Below, one piece after another: positions 52,601 to 64,000 of a DNA stretch of 64,000 nt (positions are counted from its first letter, which is position 1; each line of letters begins with the position of its first letter). Where the stretch lies: assembly GCA_028554795.2 (NCBI GenBank), contig CM068842.1:26260590-26324589 (forward strand), read 5' to 3'. The notes under the pieces were generated by a model. It was not told the DNA's origin. It worked only from the letters and a program-made list of their open reading frames with translations, and made no database searches. Both the position numbers and the translations under genes were made by a program. The DNA is from Sinohyriopsis cumingii (lineage: Eukaryota > Mollusca > Bivalvia > Unionida > Unionidae).

Positions 52601-55600
52601 AATCTGCAAAATTGCAAAGTCAAACAGCTCCAAAACTTAGCTATGTGCAAAATCCATTTTTTGTTTTAAGGACAAGTATGAAAGCCAGAGTCCAATTCTC
52701 TCAAAACTTCACTTGTAATATATCTGTATGACTTTGTACTTTAATAATACAATCTACTTACAATTCCTATCTAACCACAATATATTAATTTTTCAAATTT
52801 ATTGACCAAACATGTTCAGAAAATTCCATAAAATGTAAATATATTCCAAAAGTTTGAAAATGCAGAGAAAAATGTGCAAATCTGATAAGTTTAAAAAGTC
52901 AACAATTTGTGGAAAAATTGGCAGGTGTGGTGACCCTGGTAGCAACAGCAACTAAAGAAATGAAATGCTGAGATAGATCACATGATTCTAAAAGCTAACT
53001 GACCTTCTTCACTTGGTAGTTCAACTGAAAACATTGCAACAGTATGTTAACTTGTATTAAAGTGAAATAAAGTAATTTATAATTCATATATTTCAAACCT
53101 GCACAATTTACAAAAAAAAACTAGCAATGTGTTTGTGGAACACAGTATGCTCTACCAACATGCCTAAAAACTAAGAGTCAAAGTTTAACTAAATGGATGA
53201 ATGGATTGAGAAGGATAATACTTTATGACCAACAACTTTCACTACAAGGAACAAAGTATACCTGGTCTCATTGTGGTAAAAACCAACAGCTGAATACTTC
53301 AATGGATAAATGCAGAAAATATAGTAGAAAATGAAAGGAGAAATTCAATTAACGATAGAAGAATATTATTTGAAATTCTTTAAAAATTTCTTGTTTATAA
53401 TTATTATGCATATACATTTTATTACAAATCTGGTAAATTTTATTAAGCCCAATTATGAACAGCACAGATAGTGATCTGCTCTCACATAATTCAATGGCCA
53501 GTCAGATTCTACTTGGTTTTATCTATTATTTCAAGCAAACAACACAGATCCTGATCTGCCATCACATTATTCACCAGCCAATCTGATTCTACTCCATTCA
53601 ATCTGACTTTAAGTAAATAGTGCATATCCTGGCATGACTTCACAATTAAACCACTGATGAGATTCTGTAATATCTATGATTTCAAGCAAGAAGCATCGAT
53701 TTTAATCTGCCATCACACAATTCACTAGCAGACCTGATTATACCATTCTGTATGATTTAAAGGAAAAAGCACAGATCCTGATTTGCCATCACATAAGTAA
53801 CAGATCTGATTCTACTCTTCTATATGATTTCAAGTAAACAAAACAGATCCTGATCTGCCATCACACAATTCACTGACAGATCTTAATCTGCTGTTCATTT
53901 ATTTCAAGCAAACAGCAAAGATCCTGATCTGCCATCACATAAGTGACAGATCATGTGCTCTATAATTGAAAACAAATGGTACAGATGTTGATCTGTCATC
54001 AGATAATTCACTTAAAGTTCTGGTTCTACTCTGTTGTATCTACAATTTCAAGCAAACAACACAGATCCTGATCTGCAATCACATTACACTGACATCTTAT
54101 TCACTATTCTGCCATCACATAAATCACTGACAGATCTTGTTTTGTTCTGATTTCAAGCAAACAACACAGATCCTGATCTGCCATCGCATAAATCACTGAC
54201 AGATCTTGTTTTGTTCTATGATTTCAAGCAAACAGTACAGATCTTGATTTGCTATTACATAATTCATTGATAGATCAGATTCTACTCAAAGTGTCACAGA
54301 TCCACATCATTCCTTGGCATATGAAGCTAGCCAAACAGTGTTTTGAACTAGTGCCATCTTTGCAAATGAAAGAGTTGCTTCACATTGCAATCAAAATCAA
54401 ATGACCAAGTTTGCTACATTATCTATTACGTGTTCAATATAGTGACTTTGCTGATGTCCACATGCACTGACTCAAAATGAAAATGCATGTGAATGCTTGA
54501 AAAATGAGAAATCTGCATGCAGCATATATCATTGTCTACCAAAGCTGCTATGATTATTTCAAACCATCTTAGTAGGTAACTGCAATCAACGATATGATTG
54601 GATCTGTTTCATTCAGCTGCATCAGCAGAGTGGTAGACATTGTTTCAGCTATTTACACTGTCAAGAGTTGATGTGGAACTAACTGACCCTTGGCTAGCAA
54701 AGGTGTATCAATATGTATCCACAAACATTAGTCAAGTAAAAATTTAATTTCAACATTAGCAAACACACAATACTGTAAATCCAGAAATTTATACAGTGAA
54801 TGTTATTTTCAAAAATGTAATAAGTACCAGATGTCAGAGCATGATCATTTCTTCATAAAATAAATATGATGTACATTGCTTAAATAAACTATGAAAGAAC
54901 ATTACAGAATAAATTTATATATAGACACATACTTCTTAACAATAACCAAAAGATTTTTATTTTTTTTAAAATGGAATATTAGAGATAAGATGTCAAATCT
55001 ATTGTCTGAATTTGACTCCAATACTAATCTACTAGTATTTAAAAATTTACTATAGACCCTTTAAATTAAATTAACAATCCCATAGTGAATTAAGTCACTG
55101 CCATAAATATGTCACAAATAAACCACATCATGATGAATTTACAAATTCAGTTCTGACTACTTTCATATAAAACAAGAAATTTCTCAATTAAAACAAATTA
55201 TAACTTTCACACTTATGGCTTCAACAGAAATTAATAAAATTAGTGTCTTTTTGAAACAAATGGACAGTAGCTAGTATATGTAATAAGAAAAAATAAGTAA
55301 AGAAATAACTGATTGAAATATCAAATTATGTAATTTCTTTGTTGCTACTACTTTTGTTGTTTTTCAAATGTATGTAATAAATAAAAAGAAAACTATCCAT
55401 TATTTAAATATTGAACACTGTCAGAATTAAGCAAAAGTATGAGTCTGGAGTAAATCATAATTAGATGATGAAGAAGATATTGACACTTTTCAGATTATCA
55501 GCGAAGATGTACAAATAGTACCTTAGCAGAACTCTGGGTTTTTCAATGCTAAAAAATTGAATAATAATAATATAAGATTTGGGTCATTTGACAAGAAAAT

Positions 55601-58600
55601 GATGCTTTATGGTATAAGAACTGTCATACATGGCCAAATGGCGGGACTTAGCATTGATCATTTTATGTCTTAGTGACATACTATGTACTTGTATTTCTTT
55701 CCAATCTCTTGTAAAGAAAAGTTTAGGATATGTCAGTATGTGTCCATATAGATAAGAGCAACTCTTTTATGCCTAACCTATATATGCCATCCATTACGCT
55801 TTTGGCATAATCATTATGCTTTTATTCACCAAATTGTGCGTTACTGTATTAAGAATTATGCGTTTTAGATATATCCCCCTCCAAACAAATTAATAATTTG
55901 TTTTCTCATTTTTACTAACATCCCATTAATCCCACAGACCGTATTCTAGAAAAGACAGCTTCTATGTAACTACAACATAAGAGTATGCTTGTCTGAAGAC
56001 TTGCATGCACTTTACTAACAGTATTATGTTCTATTTATAGCATTTGCCCTACTTCAAGAAACATGCTGGTTTCTACTTTCAACTTTTGAACTCGGCTTCT
56101 ATTTATAGCAGCTGTATGGCTTAGGAGAGAATATACTGGTTTTCTAACTTTTAATCTTTGCTCACAGATTCTTTGTTTTAATTCAGAACAGAACCAGTCT
56201 GTAGTTATTTGGCGCTAAAAGTCAAGTCATTTATTTTAGTCAATGCATGTTAGAGCAAAAATATTTTCAAATAATTTCACAGATGGATTAGGAATAAACG
56301 AAAAACTGATTCAGAGATGAATACATGAATTACACAATATAGCGTTCTATTCTAGGGATCTTCATGCCCCTTGCAGGCTGCATGGAAAGGATTTTAATAT
56401 TGGTTATGGTGGTAAAACAAGAAACCTTGAATTAGCTCATTTACTAACTCCAGTACTGAGGTAACTTCTTTTTATGCAGCAGAACTAAATTGTGGACACA
56501 AATTTTATAAATGCAGATGCGTCATCTACAGAGTTCTTAACAAAACACAGACAACCTCCAGCAGTAGAACACTACATTGGTCCTTTGTTCAGACAGATGT
56601 TTCCTGATTCCAAAATTGTAGAAAATATGCATGTGCAAGAACAAAATCATCTAATATTGTTAGGTATTTAGCAGAAGATACTTCACTTAAAATTGCAGAA
56701 GCCATAAAAATTGGGCCGTTTAGTACTGCAACAGACAGGAGTAGTGATTGTGACAACAAGTTGTACCAGTCTGTGTAAGAGACTTTGACAACGAAAACGG
56801 CAAAGTCAGAGTGCTCTTCTTTCATTATCAGAATTAACAGTAGATTCCACTGGAGAAAATATTTTATTTATTTGCTTGATAATACTTTGAATAAACTTAA
56901 CTTGGCATAATTGTATGGGGTTTTAAGCTGATACTGCATCAGTCATGACTGGAATTCATAAATGAGTTGCATTCTATATTTTGGAAAATGTCTTAATCAT
57001 TGTACATATCAGGTTGTCTCTGTCATATGATGCACCATGTTGCAGGAGAAGCTGCTGATAAATTAGAACTCCTGAAGTATCAAGTTGGTACTCCACTCTA
57101 CCTGACAATGTACTTCATACGGACAGAGTTGATTTTTTCATCTCATTTCCCAGGTAAAAGACCCAATAACTGTAAGATATAAATTTCCTCTTCTTTGTCA
57201 GATTATGATAGGAATATTGGTTCTTTACCATTCTAATCCTGACTGAGAGATTGTTCAGTATTTTTCACAAAAATAAAACTGAATTCAGATCCAGGCTCTC
57301 TAACCCAGCACTTAGTGCTTTACTGGTGTGCAAAACATTCATAATCTCAGCTGGTACAAAGTGTTTTGAAATGTAATATGAGTTGGCTGCTTTTTAAAGC
57401 TCAAAGTGTTCAATATGAAAACTTGAAGCAGTAATTGATGTTAAAATTCCAGAGGGATAAATAAATCATTTTGTACAAATGCTCATTGAATTTTTATTAT
57501 GTTATATGCGGATTACTCTTTTTGTCCACTTGGATTACACTTTTTCCTCGCCAAAAAGGTTGGCATGTAAGCTAACCACTTTTATACACAATAATGATTC
57601 TTAAATCTGTTTTATAACGATGTGAAATATCTTTCTCACTACATGTAATCATGTTTTAGTTAATTCTTTTAAATCAGAAATAAAAGAGAATAAAAAATAA
57701 AAGATTATGATATCATAATTTATATTATAACATGTAAACGAAGAAAAAAAAAGAAAATATTCACTTGAAAAGTGCTAAATGGAAACAGAAAAAGTTAAGT
57801 ATACAAAGACCATATACTCTAGAAATATTTAACCTCACAATCCAATGTGCTACAAAAAAAAGATCTGAAATCCCACTAGTACAACTTACAAAATCCCACC
57901 ACACATGATTAAAAGCAGAGTTTAAAGAAAATGACAAGCTTGGAATTCCCATCACATGTGCTAGATTAAAAAAAGAAAATATGACAAAATCCTCGCTTTT
58001 GTGCTTATTATCACCTAGATCATCCCATAAATCGTCAGTGTCATCCAAGTGATCACCCAATGGATCTCCAGCATGTGTTGGTCTTGTAGTTTTTTTTGCT
58101 ATAGCATAATGACAATAAACATTACTATGTAATAATCATATATTCACGTACTAATGAAATACATGGTGGCAGTAAACTTTCATGACTATTTTAAAGATGG
58201 TAAGTAATAAAGGATTAATATATTTATTTGTATTACTTTAGTACCATTAGTACTTTGATTTATATCATTAGTGCTTCAAAAATGACTCCTCTGCTTTTAT
58301 AAAACTTCAACATGAGAATGTACTCAACTCAAACTTCTGCCTATTTGTAACATTGTAATTAAGCTAAATTTAATGTCAGTATCTTAATTTGAAGCCTCAA
58401 AATAACCAGCTTTTTTTTCAACAGATTAGTCTAATGCATTTATCCTAATGCGGTTTACAAATAATCAACATGCATAATTATGGCTGAGATTTACTCCAAA
58501 TTGAGAGACTTTATGAAAGTGCAATCTGGCATTTCTATCATTCATTACTATAATTTAACCAATAAAACTGTTAGACTTATTGACATTGAAAGTGCAATCT

Positions 58601-61600
58601 GGCATTTCTATCATTCATTACTATAAATTAACCAATAAAAACTGTCAGACTTATTGAAATTTTTCTTCACATGTGCAAAATCACTAACACTGTTAGTTCT
58701 CTTAATGCAACTGTAGCACTATTTTAATTCTCTCAACCAATAAGTCAATAGCTTTCAACATTATGGTCCCTATAAAAAAAAAAAAAAAACAGTCATTGCT
58801 GCATCAACTGAGATTTTGTTCTCAGAGTAGCATTTCATAACATGAGAATCATCTGGAAATGACGTATCCCATATGGTTGTTCAACATCTGAATGTCAATA
58901 AACTGCAATGTTTTCTCTGTTACAGTATATCACAATACAGACTGAAGATAATGATGGAGGTTGACAATTTATCACAATACAGACTGAAACTATAGATACA
59001 GGTTCACAGTGTATCACAATACAAATGGAAACTACTAATACAGGTTGACGTATCACATTACAGACTGGAGCTACTGATATGGTTGTCAGTATATCACAAT
59101 ACAGACTGGAGCTACTGATAAGCTTGTCAGTGTATCACAATACAGACTGGAGCTACTGATAAGGTTGTCAGTATATCACAATACAGACTGGAGCTACTGA
59201 TAAGCTTGTCAGTGTATCACAATACAGACTGGAGCTACTGATAAGGTTGTCAGTATATCACAATACAGACTGGAGCTACTGATAAGCTTGTCAGTGTATC
59301 ACAATACAGACTGGAGCTACTGATAAGGTTGTCAGTATATCACAATACAGACTGGAGCTACTGATAAGCTTGTCAGTGTATCACAATATAGACTGAAACC
59401 ACAGATACAGGTTGACAGTGTATCACAATATAGACTGAAACCACAGATACAGGTTGACAGTATATCACAGTACAGACAAACTATTGACAGGTTGACAGTT
59501 TATTACAATGAAGACTAATATAAGTGATACAGATTCACAGTGTATCAATACAAATACAGATGTTCAAAACAGTTTTTGCATATGATTGCTAAGGAAATTA
59601 CATTGTTGCTAGGGAAGCCACCCCAAACAGTTTTGATAGAACATGCCCTAACAAACATTTCTAACAAGCTTGATGTAAACTGGCTGAGCTATTTTGTAGA
59701 CGAAGTTGAAATTTTGTTCCAAATGATTGTTATTGGAATCCACACTGTTACTTGGGATATTTTATAGAGCATGTCCTAACAAACATTTGTGCTAAGATTG
59801 ACCACAAATGGCTCACAGTTGTTCTGAAGAGGAAGTAAAGAACAGACCATAAGGTAGATATGGAAGCCAGATGAAATCAAGGGGAACCATAGTGAGAATT
59901 ATTTTGGTACAGCATGTTGAATGGAATGATCGTGCTAAATCTGATTCAAATTGGCCCAGGATTTTTTTAAGAAGTCAAAAATAGCAAATGTGGATGGAAA
60001 CAGGGTCATGCCATAAGCTCACCTTGCTTAAAGTGAGCTAAAAGCTGTTGCCTTGTATCTTCTATATTTATTTCAGTAACTGCAATGCACAAACTCTTTT
60101 TAAATTCCACTAAATGAAAAGTTTTAGTCTATTTTTATTTAGTTTATTTTCAGGTCTGAAAGTATGTTTCAAAGAATAGTGGATGTACATATACTTAAAT
60201 TCATTCTGGTAAATGGTTCATTTCTCCCCACTGGATAGTTTGCTTTTTCATGCTTACCCCATATAGATATTTTTAATAAAACTTCCCTAAAAGTGCATAA
60301 ATTTTATTTTTAAATCATTAAGTGTATCACCATAAAGTAACACAGAAATGAAAGTAAATTTTGTTTTGATTCATTCATTTAAATTCAATAACTTTACAAT
60401 AGATTTCTGCAGGGATACAAGTAATGTTGCAAGTGAAGTATCCAGATGGGTGGTATCCCAAAAAGTTATTTTAAGGTGTAATATATTTCTCAACTTTCTT
60501 TTCTTTGCTTTGATCTTAATATTATCTCTGTGATTCAGATCCTCTCTTTATGCGTTCTTTTTTTAATAAGTAAAACCATACCATTCCTTAGAAGGTTTTA
60601 ATACTTTCCTTAAAATAATAATCCAATCCAAATTCTCATTTTTCATTACTCTGTCTTTATTAACCCTGACCTTTGTTATTGCATACTTCCCTGCAGCGAC
60701 CATGCAAAAAAGACAACTGACAGAGTTTACGGTTTTTTCTTCTTCTCTTTTATGTGATATTGACAGTTTTGTTTTCACATGTAACATTGTGATTGCCACC
60801 AAATACCAAAACCTACATTTCTGTCATTGTACAATCTTGCCAAGCGCAGTTAATAAAATGCTTTTAATAATTAGATAATCAATGAAAGCATCTCATTGCT
60901 CCTTCAATAAAATGTAACTTTTAAGTGCTTCATTATGGCAGTTGATATTGAGATCAGGCAGATCGAGCTATTTAATATTACTTATGGTTACTGGTTTCAC
61001 TAGGCTTAAAGAAAATCATTTGCATGTGATTTTCAAATACTTGCTTACTTTAAAGGTGGGGGTTGTTAAATTTATTTGGGATTCAGTAATTTATGTCCTA
61101 CAGTCAACACTGTATGTGTGTGTGTTGTTCATGATGAGTATAGTACACGTGTAATCACCAATTAGACTGCTTTTTTCATATAACCCAATTCATCTACTTG
61201 TTCAGTTTGCTGAGATTCCAATATAAAAATGCCTAGTTAATTATGCCCCAAAAGGCAAACCATACTTTTATCAGGGTATAATTATGCTAAACCTTTATAA
61301 TGAAAAATTAACTATTGATGTACAGGCAAAATATGCTGTCTCCTAACAAGCTCTTGTTTTGCATTTTACACCCTATCTGGAATATAAAATATCCTATACT
61401 TCCAGTTCCATTCCTACCATTTTGGTCTCTCCCCTGGTTATGCCTAATGAGGTTATGCCCTTTGGTATATCAATAGCTAATCTCAGGAACTGATAACATG
61501 TTTCTTAAATTAAAGTTCTTGTTTTTAACTTATAGCAAATTTAGATTCATGGCTTCTGATAACTTTTTATTGTGTGAAACTGTTTTCATGCATAGATGGG

Positions 61601-63302
61601 AAACAATTAATGAAGAGCAGCATTTCAATATAATGTATAACCTTTACCTCATGCATAAGGGGAAACAAAACGAAGTACATACAAAATATTTAAAAAATGT
61701 AAAAATATTTACCCTCTGAAGGGGGAGGTGTTTCAGGGATGCCAACATAACTTAAAGTCAGATCCAACCGCACCTGCAAAGTATACATTTGTTATTATTT
61801 ACATGTATTTAGATATCTGGAAATATTTTACCTATTTCATTTTCTGTAAGACCCCAGTAAAGTACAGAGCATTTTAATTAATTTACCTTAATATAATTAA
61901 GTTTATTATAGTCAATCTCTTTTTCTTCATCTTGTAATTATTATAATCAAACAGTTTTATGTCAGAGTTAATTCTGCACATTAACTATTGTTAGAAAATG
62001 TAAACCCTTCTGCAATGAAGAATCTCAGAGACACAAAGATATACACTTGTGTCATTTTTCGATCCATATAAGTATTTTGTCAAATTTGTACTTTTTCCTC
62101 CATTAACTTGCTTTGGAAGTTAATTGTATCAACTTTCCTATAACCATTTTTAAGCCACTCAAGATGATCTGTTTTTTACAATTTATGGATACCTAAAGAA
62201 ACAAGTTATACTTTCCAAACACTCAATCCTAATTTATAATCACAATCTTATTTTAACATTATTTTAAAAAGAGATATTTTACACATATTGTTCCTTCTGG
62301 CCCCCCATCCTGTGGACCCCAAATCCACCACCCAAAATCAAAAACAACTGCACAGAAATGCAGGAGATGAAGACACTTTTGAAGCCTAAAAATGAGGTAT
62401 GGGGCTGACATAACACAGGGGCAGCAGAATGAGAAAAAAAGTATAAGTACAATCAACAGAACCCAATTTCTCTAAATACTTAAACAAATTTCTTTCTCAA
62501 ACTGAAATGTTTTAACAGTTTTACTGCTTGGCTGGAAACAATGAAATGTTCACTTAATGTATAGCTGGCATAAATGAATGAAACACAATCATTACAGTTT
62601 GGATTTTCCTGAAAACTTACAAGTCGAGTCAAGTGTGAACTGTTCAGAACCAGATCTGCCATCGCATAATGTGTTGGCAGATCTGGGTCCATGCAGTTTG
62701 TTAGGAGTAATTAATATAAACAGGCCCTTATCTCCCAGCACATTATGTGACAGTTGATCACGGTTTATGCTTGCAGCTGGACTTATAAGTGAATATAGAT
62801 CAGGTATTGTTTTATCATTGAAGTAAATTGGATAACTTTTTCAAATCTGACAAATTCCTCAACTTTTTTTTGTCAAGAACAAAAATTTCTAAGTGTATAA
62901 TTTTACTTATTTATCCTTTCTATCTTGTTCTTTTGGACAGCAATTTCCAATCTGTTGAAGTATTGTAAGCAAGGCAATATTAAATCTCAATGTGACGAGT
63001 CGAAAAGTGTGCGAAACAAGGGCTTATTATTCTAACAATTAAGTTTGACATTTTTTGCTAGAGTTTTCATCTATTGAATATGAACTGGATGGAGGAAGTC
63101 AGTAGTGGTATTTAATTAGATAAGAAAACAATTAAATTTTTAGAAATGATTTGAATCATTTCTTGATTTATTTTTAAGCACCTACCAGTGGTGTAAAGGC
63201 ATACTTGTACATTTTAAAATGGCGGAAGTAGGTATTAACTGTGTACTCTTTAATCATTCGCACATGGTCTGCTGTGAACAGCTCAATACTGTGAGGTGGC
63301 CG
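49500..63302 (-). CDS. CFAP119/CCDC189-like ciliary protein, last six exons (partial)
   Basis: The 3' part of a - strand gene. Exons in transcript order: 63302-63186, 61773-61713, 58098-58015, 53024-53004, 50700-50605, 49696-49500. All splice sites are AG/GT, phases match, and the joined 576 nt end in TAG (191 residues). The first two exons read RPPHSIELFTADHVRMIKEY, NTYFRHFKMYKYAFTPL and VRLDLTLSYVGIPETPPP, which resembles the C1a-32/CLAMP family (CFAP119, also CCDC189), proteins of the ciliary central-pair apparatus. This assignment is from memory of family style. The rest is an acidic low-complexity linker (HLDDTDDLWDDL), a predicted helical stretch (ELRTMIQTYLTEEVKKIKAS) and a basic GRGSAKGKKK tail. 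The 5' exons lie beyond the right edge. Exon structure is firmer than the name. Confidence 0.8.
50605..50700 (-). CDS. CFAP119-like exon (Glu/Pro-rich)
   Basis: Acceptor tcattgcag, donor CCAG/GTATAA. 96 nt encoding ADEPDAGLEAEQGEV and APERPTEP, low-complexity acidic sequence. Because its length is divisible by three, it could be skipped without a frame shift. Confidence 0.75.
53004..53024 (-). CDS. CFAP119-like 21-nt micro-exon
   Basis: Acceptor atgttttcag, donor GAAG/GTCAGT. The 21 nt add VELPSEE-type residues and keep the frame between the flanking exons (1 base in, 1 base out). Supported by phase and splice sites only. Confidence 0.65.
53440..54290. repeat. tandem array derived from the palindromic MITE
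   Basis: About eleven diverged units of roughly 75-100 bp, each with a version of AACACAGATCCTGATCTGCC followed by ATCACAT and often a second CTGACAGATCT. The unit matches one arm of the palindromic MITE. It sits in the CFAP119-like intron between the micro-exon and the 58-kb exon. Confidence 0.7.
54300..56329. other. no feature seen in CFAP119-like intron
   Basis: AT-rich intronic sequence without frames, tandem repeats or recognisable transposon ends. Confidence 0.5.
56330..57250 (+). pseudogene. degenerate hAT-type transposase relic
   Basis: With frame changes and stops, the + strand reads CARTKSSNIVRYLAED, IKIGPFSTATDRSSD, then DNKLYQSVVRDFDNENGKV, and further on SLYISGCLCHMMHHVAGEAA. 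This order (GPFS.ATD.S.D first catalytic Asp region, then CxCHxxH) is that of ZNF862-like hAT transposases. At least several in-frame stops make it dead. It lies in an intron of the CFAP119-like gene, antisense to it. No terminal repeats were found. Confidence 0.65.
58015..58098 (-). CDS. CFAP119-like exon (acidic linker)
   Basis: The acceptor is TATAG before CAAAAAAAACTAC, chosen because it is the only nearby AG that keeps the phase; donor CTAG/GTGATA. It encodes KKTTRPTHAGDPLG then an Asp-rich stretch. Confidence 0.75.
   Translation of the reverse strand, partial: QKKLQDQHMLEIHWVITWMTLTIYGMI
58515..58660. repeat. 73-bp tandem duplication
   Basis: GAAAGTGCAATCTGGCATTT... at 58515-58587 recurs at 58588-58660 with a few changes. 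Confidence 0.9.
58925..59545. repeat. 41-bp minisatellite, about 15 units, dimeric centre
   Basis: GTATATCACAATACAGACTG + GAGCTACTGATAAGGTTGTCA. In the central units AGGTTGTCAGTATA and AGCTTGTCAGTGTA alternate, an 82-bp period, while the edge units are diverged. In an intron of the CFAP119-like gene. Confidence 0.95.
59560..60050 (+). repeat. mollusc-type dispersed repeat
   Basis: Contains two diverged copies of AACATGCCCTAACAAACATT, GATTCAAATTGGCCCAGG, and the terminal GCTCACCTTGC...GTGAGCTAAAAG motif. That ending is familiar from bivalve genomic repeats; recognised by memory only. Confidence 0.5.
60051..61712. other. no feature seen in CFAP119-like intron
   Basis: AT-rich intronic sequence. 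Short frames of 60-79 codons have no coding signature. Confidence 0.5.
61713..61773 (-). CDS. CFAP119-like exon (VRLDLTLSYVG)
   Basis: Acceptor actttgcag, donor AGAGG/GTAAAT. 61 nt, leaving one base that pairs with CA of the next exon to make an alanine codon. Confidence 0.85.
62640..62805. mobile_element. palindromic MITE copy in CFAP119-like intron
   Basis: CAGATCTGCCATCGCATAAT and GGCAGATCTGGGTCCATGCA form the core palindrome. A second half-copy follows (CAGCACATTATGTGACAGTT), then GCAGCTGGACTTATAAGTGA. Confidence 0.5.
63186..63302 (-). CDS. CFAP119-like exon (YFRH motif)
   Basis: Acceptor tttattttccag, donor CTG/GTAGGT. 39 codons, phase 0 out. It contains NTYFRHFKMYKYAFTPL, the most recognisable conserved segment of this gene. 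No earlier exon was found between 63303 and 64000. Confidence 0.85.
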
Positions 63303-64000
63303 CTGGAAAATAAATGAACAAGTTGCTCCAGTTATTCTTAAGTCCATCTTAAGTAACTTCTAGAACCTTAGGAAACAGGACACTTCAGATCATGAACATC
63401 GCAAACAAACTGTGTGACAACTATACATCACTTGAAGGATAACTTGTCCCATGCAATATTATTTTAGACAACTCGGAGCCATTTGACTCTAAAAAAAAAT
63501 CATAAATATTACTTTGCATTTGTTTTTTTCTGTTTGATTTAAAATGTCAAAATATAGTTAAGTAAGACTTGTGTTCAATGTAAAACAGTTGAAATAATTT
63601 TTCAAGAAGGTATACACAGGTTTCCTCACTGAAAAATAGAGCTTGACTAGGCATAAAATGGTTGCAAAACACATCAAAATAGTAATCACGGACTTAAATG
63701 GTAGGTAGGTCTGAGAGTGTATGTTGATGTTGTTACATTGATTTCTGTGATAATAAAAGACTATTTTTTGCTGTTATCCATTGGATAAAGTAGCTTTAAT
63801 ATAAAGTAATGTATTTTCCTATTAACACATTAACCCCTGGTGACAAGTTTACGTGGCAGGAGGTAGTAGCCTACTGCCAAGCTCTGTAGCGTCAAGGTCA
63901 TGTATGATACACTAAAGTTGGTTGTATTATAGAAAGGTAGCCAGATGTAGCTGTACAATGATACAAAAAATCGGGAAGTTCTAGTTGCACTACAAAATAC
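63303..64000. other. right edge, no exon recognised
   Basis: Upstream intron of the CFAP119-like gene. No further exon with matching phase was found before the window ends. Confidence 0.5.

Noticed and set aside
59540-59767. 75-codon + frame
   Set aside because: Lies in a dispersed mollusc-type repeat; no coding features.
1-64000. CRISPR arrays, operons or bacterial systems
   Set aside because: Spliced genes, SINEs and microsatellites show animal nuclear DNA; the tandem arrays have no repeat-spacer structure.

Overview
The window is animal nuclear DNA: AT-rich, intron-rich, and full of SINEs, DNA transposons, microsatellites and minisatellites. The repeats (a Leu/Ser-tRNA-type SINE ending in GTTTAACGCC-like sequence, a repeat closing with a GCTCACC...GTGAGC motif) and the divergence of the genes from human point to a mollusc, most likely a bivalve. 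This rests on recognition of repeat style, not on a search. Most long open frames are transposon relics, minisatellites or chance. Real host coding sequence is only about 1.9 kb.

Three host genes are supported. (1) RAD51C, the RecA-family recombinase paralogue, runs on the + strand from 13249 to 48431. Seven coding exons join in a consistent phase to give 364 residues with Walker A, Walker B and a C-terminal basic motif. It ends with two AATAAA signals. (2) On the - strand, from 63302 down to 49500, lie the last six exons (191 residues) of a gene resembling the ciliary protein CFAP119/CCDC189, including a 21-nt micro-exon. It is convergent with RAD51C; the 3' ends are about 0.4 kb apart. (3) A single first exon of an unrecognised - strand gene (10465 down to 10278) is divergent from RAD51C.

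Layout: 1-10.2 kb, SINEs, two non-LTR retrotransposon relics, a palindromic MITE and a 40-bp minisatellite. 10.3-13.2 kb, divergent gene starts with a 102-bp foldback hairpin. 13.2-48.6 kb, RAD51C, whose introns hold an RTE-like 3' end, a pogo-like MITE, a tyrosine-recombinase relic, an apparently intact autonomous hAT transposon with a perfect 8-bp target duplication (28301-30758), three hAT-like elements with 6-bp duplications, a DIRS-like reverse-transcriptase relic, and several minisatellites. 48.6-64 kb, the CFAP119-like gene with a satellite array derived from the palindromic MITE, a dead hAT transposase, a 41-bp minisatellite and a mollusc-type repeat.

The host genes do not form a pathway here. 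The most notable content is mobile: an intact hAT element inside a recombination gene, and a group of elements with CAG termini and 6-bp duplications.
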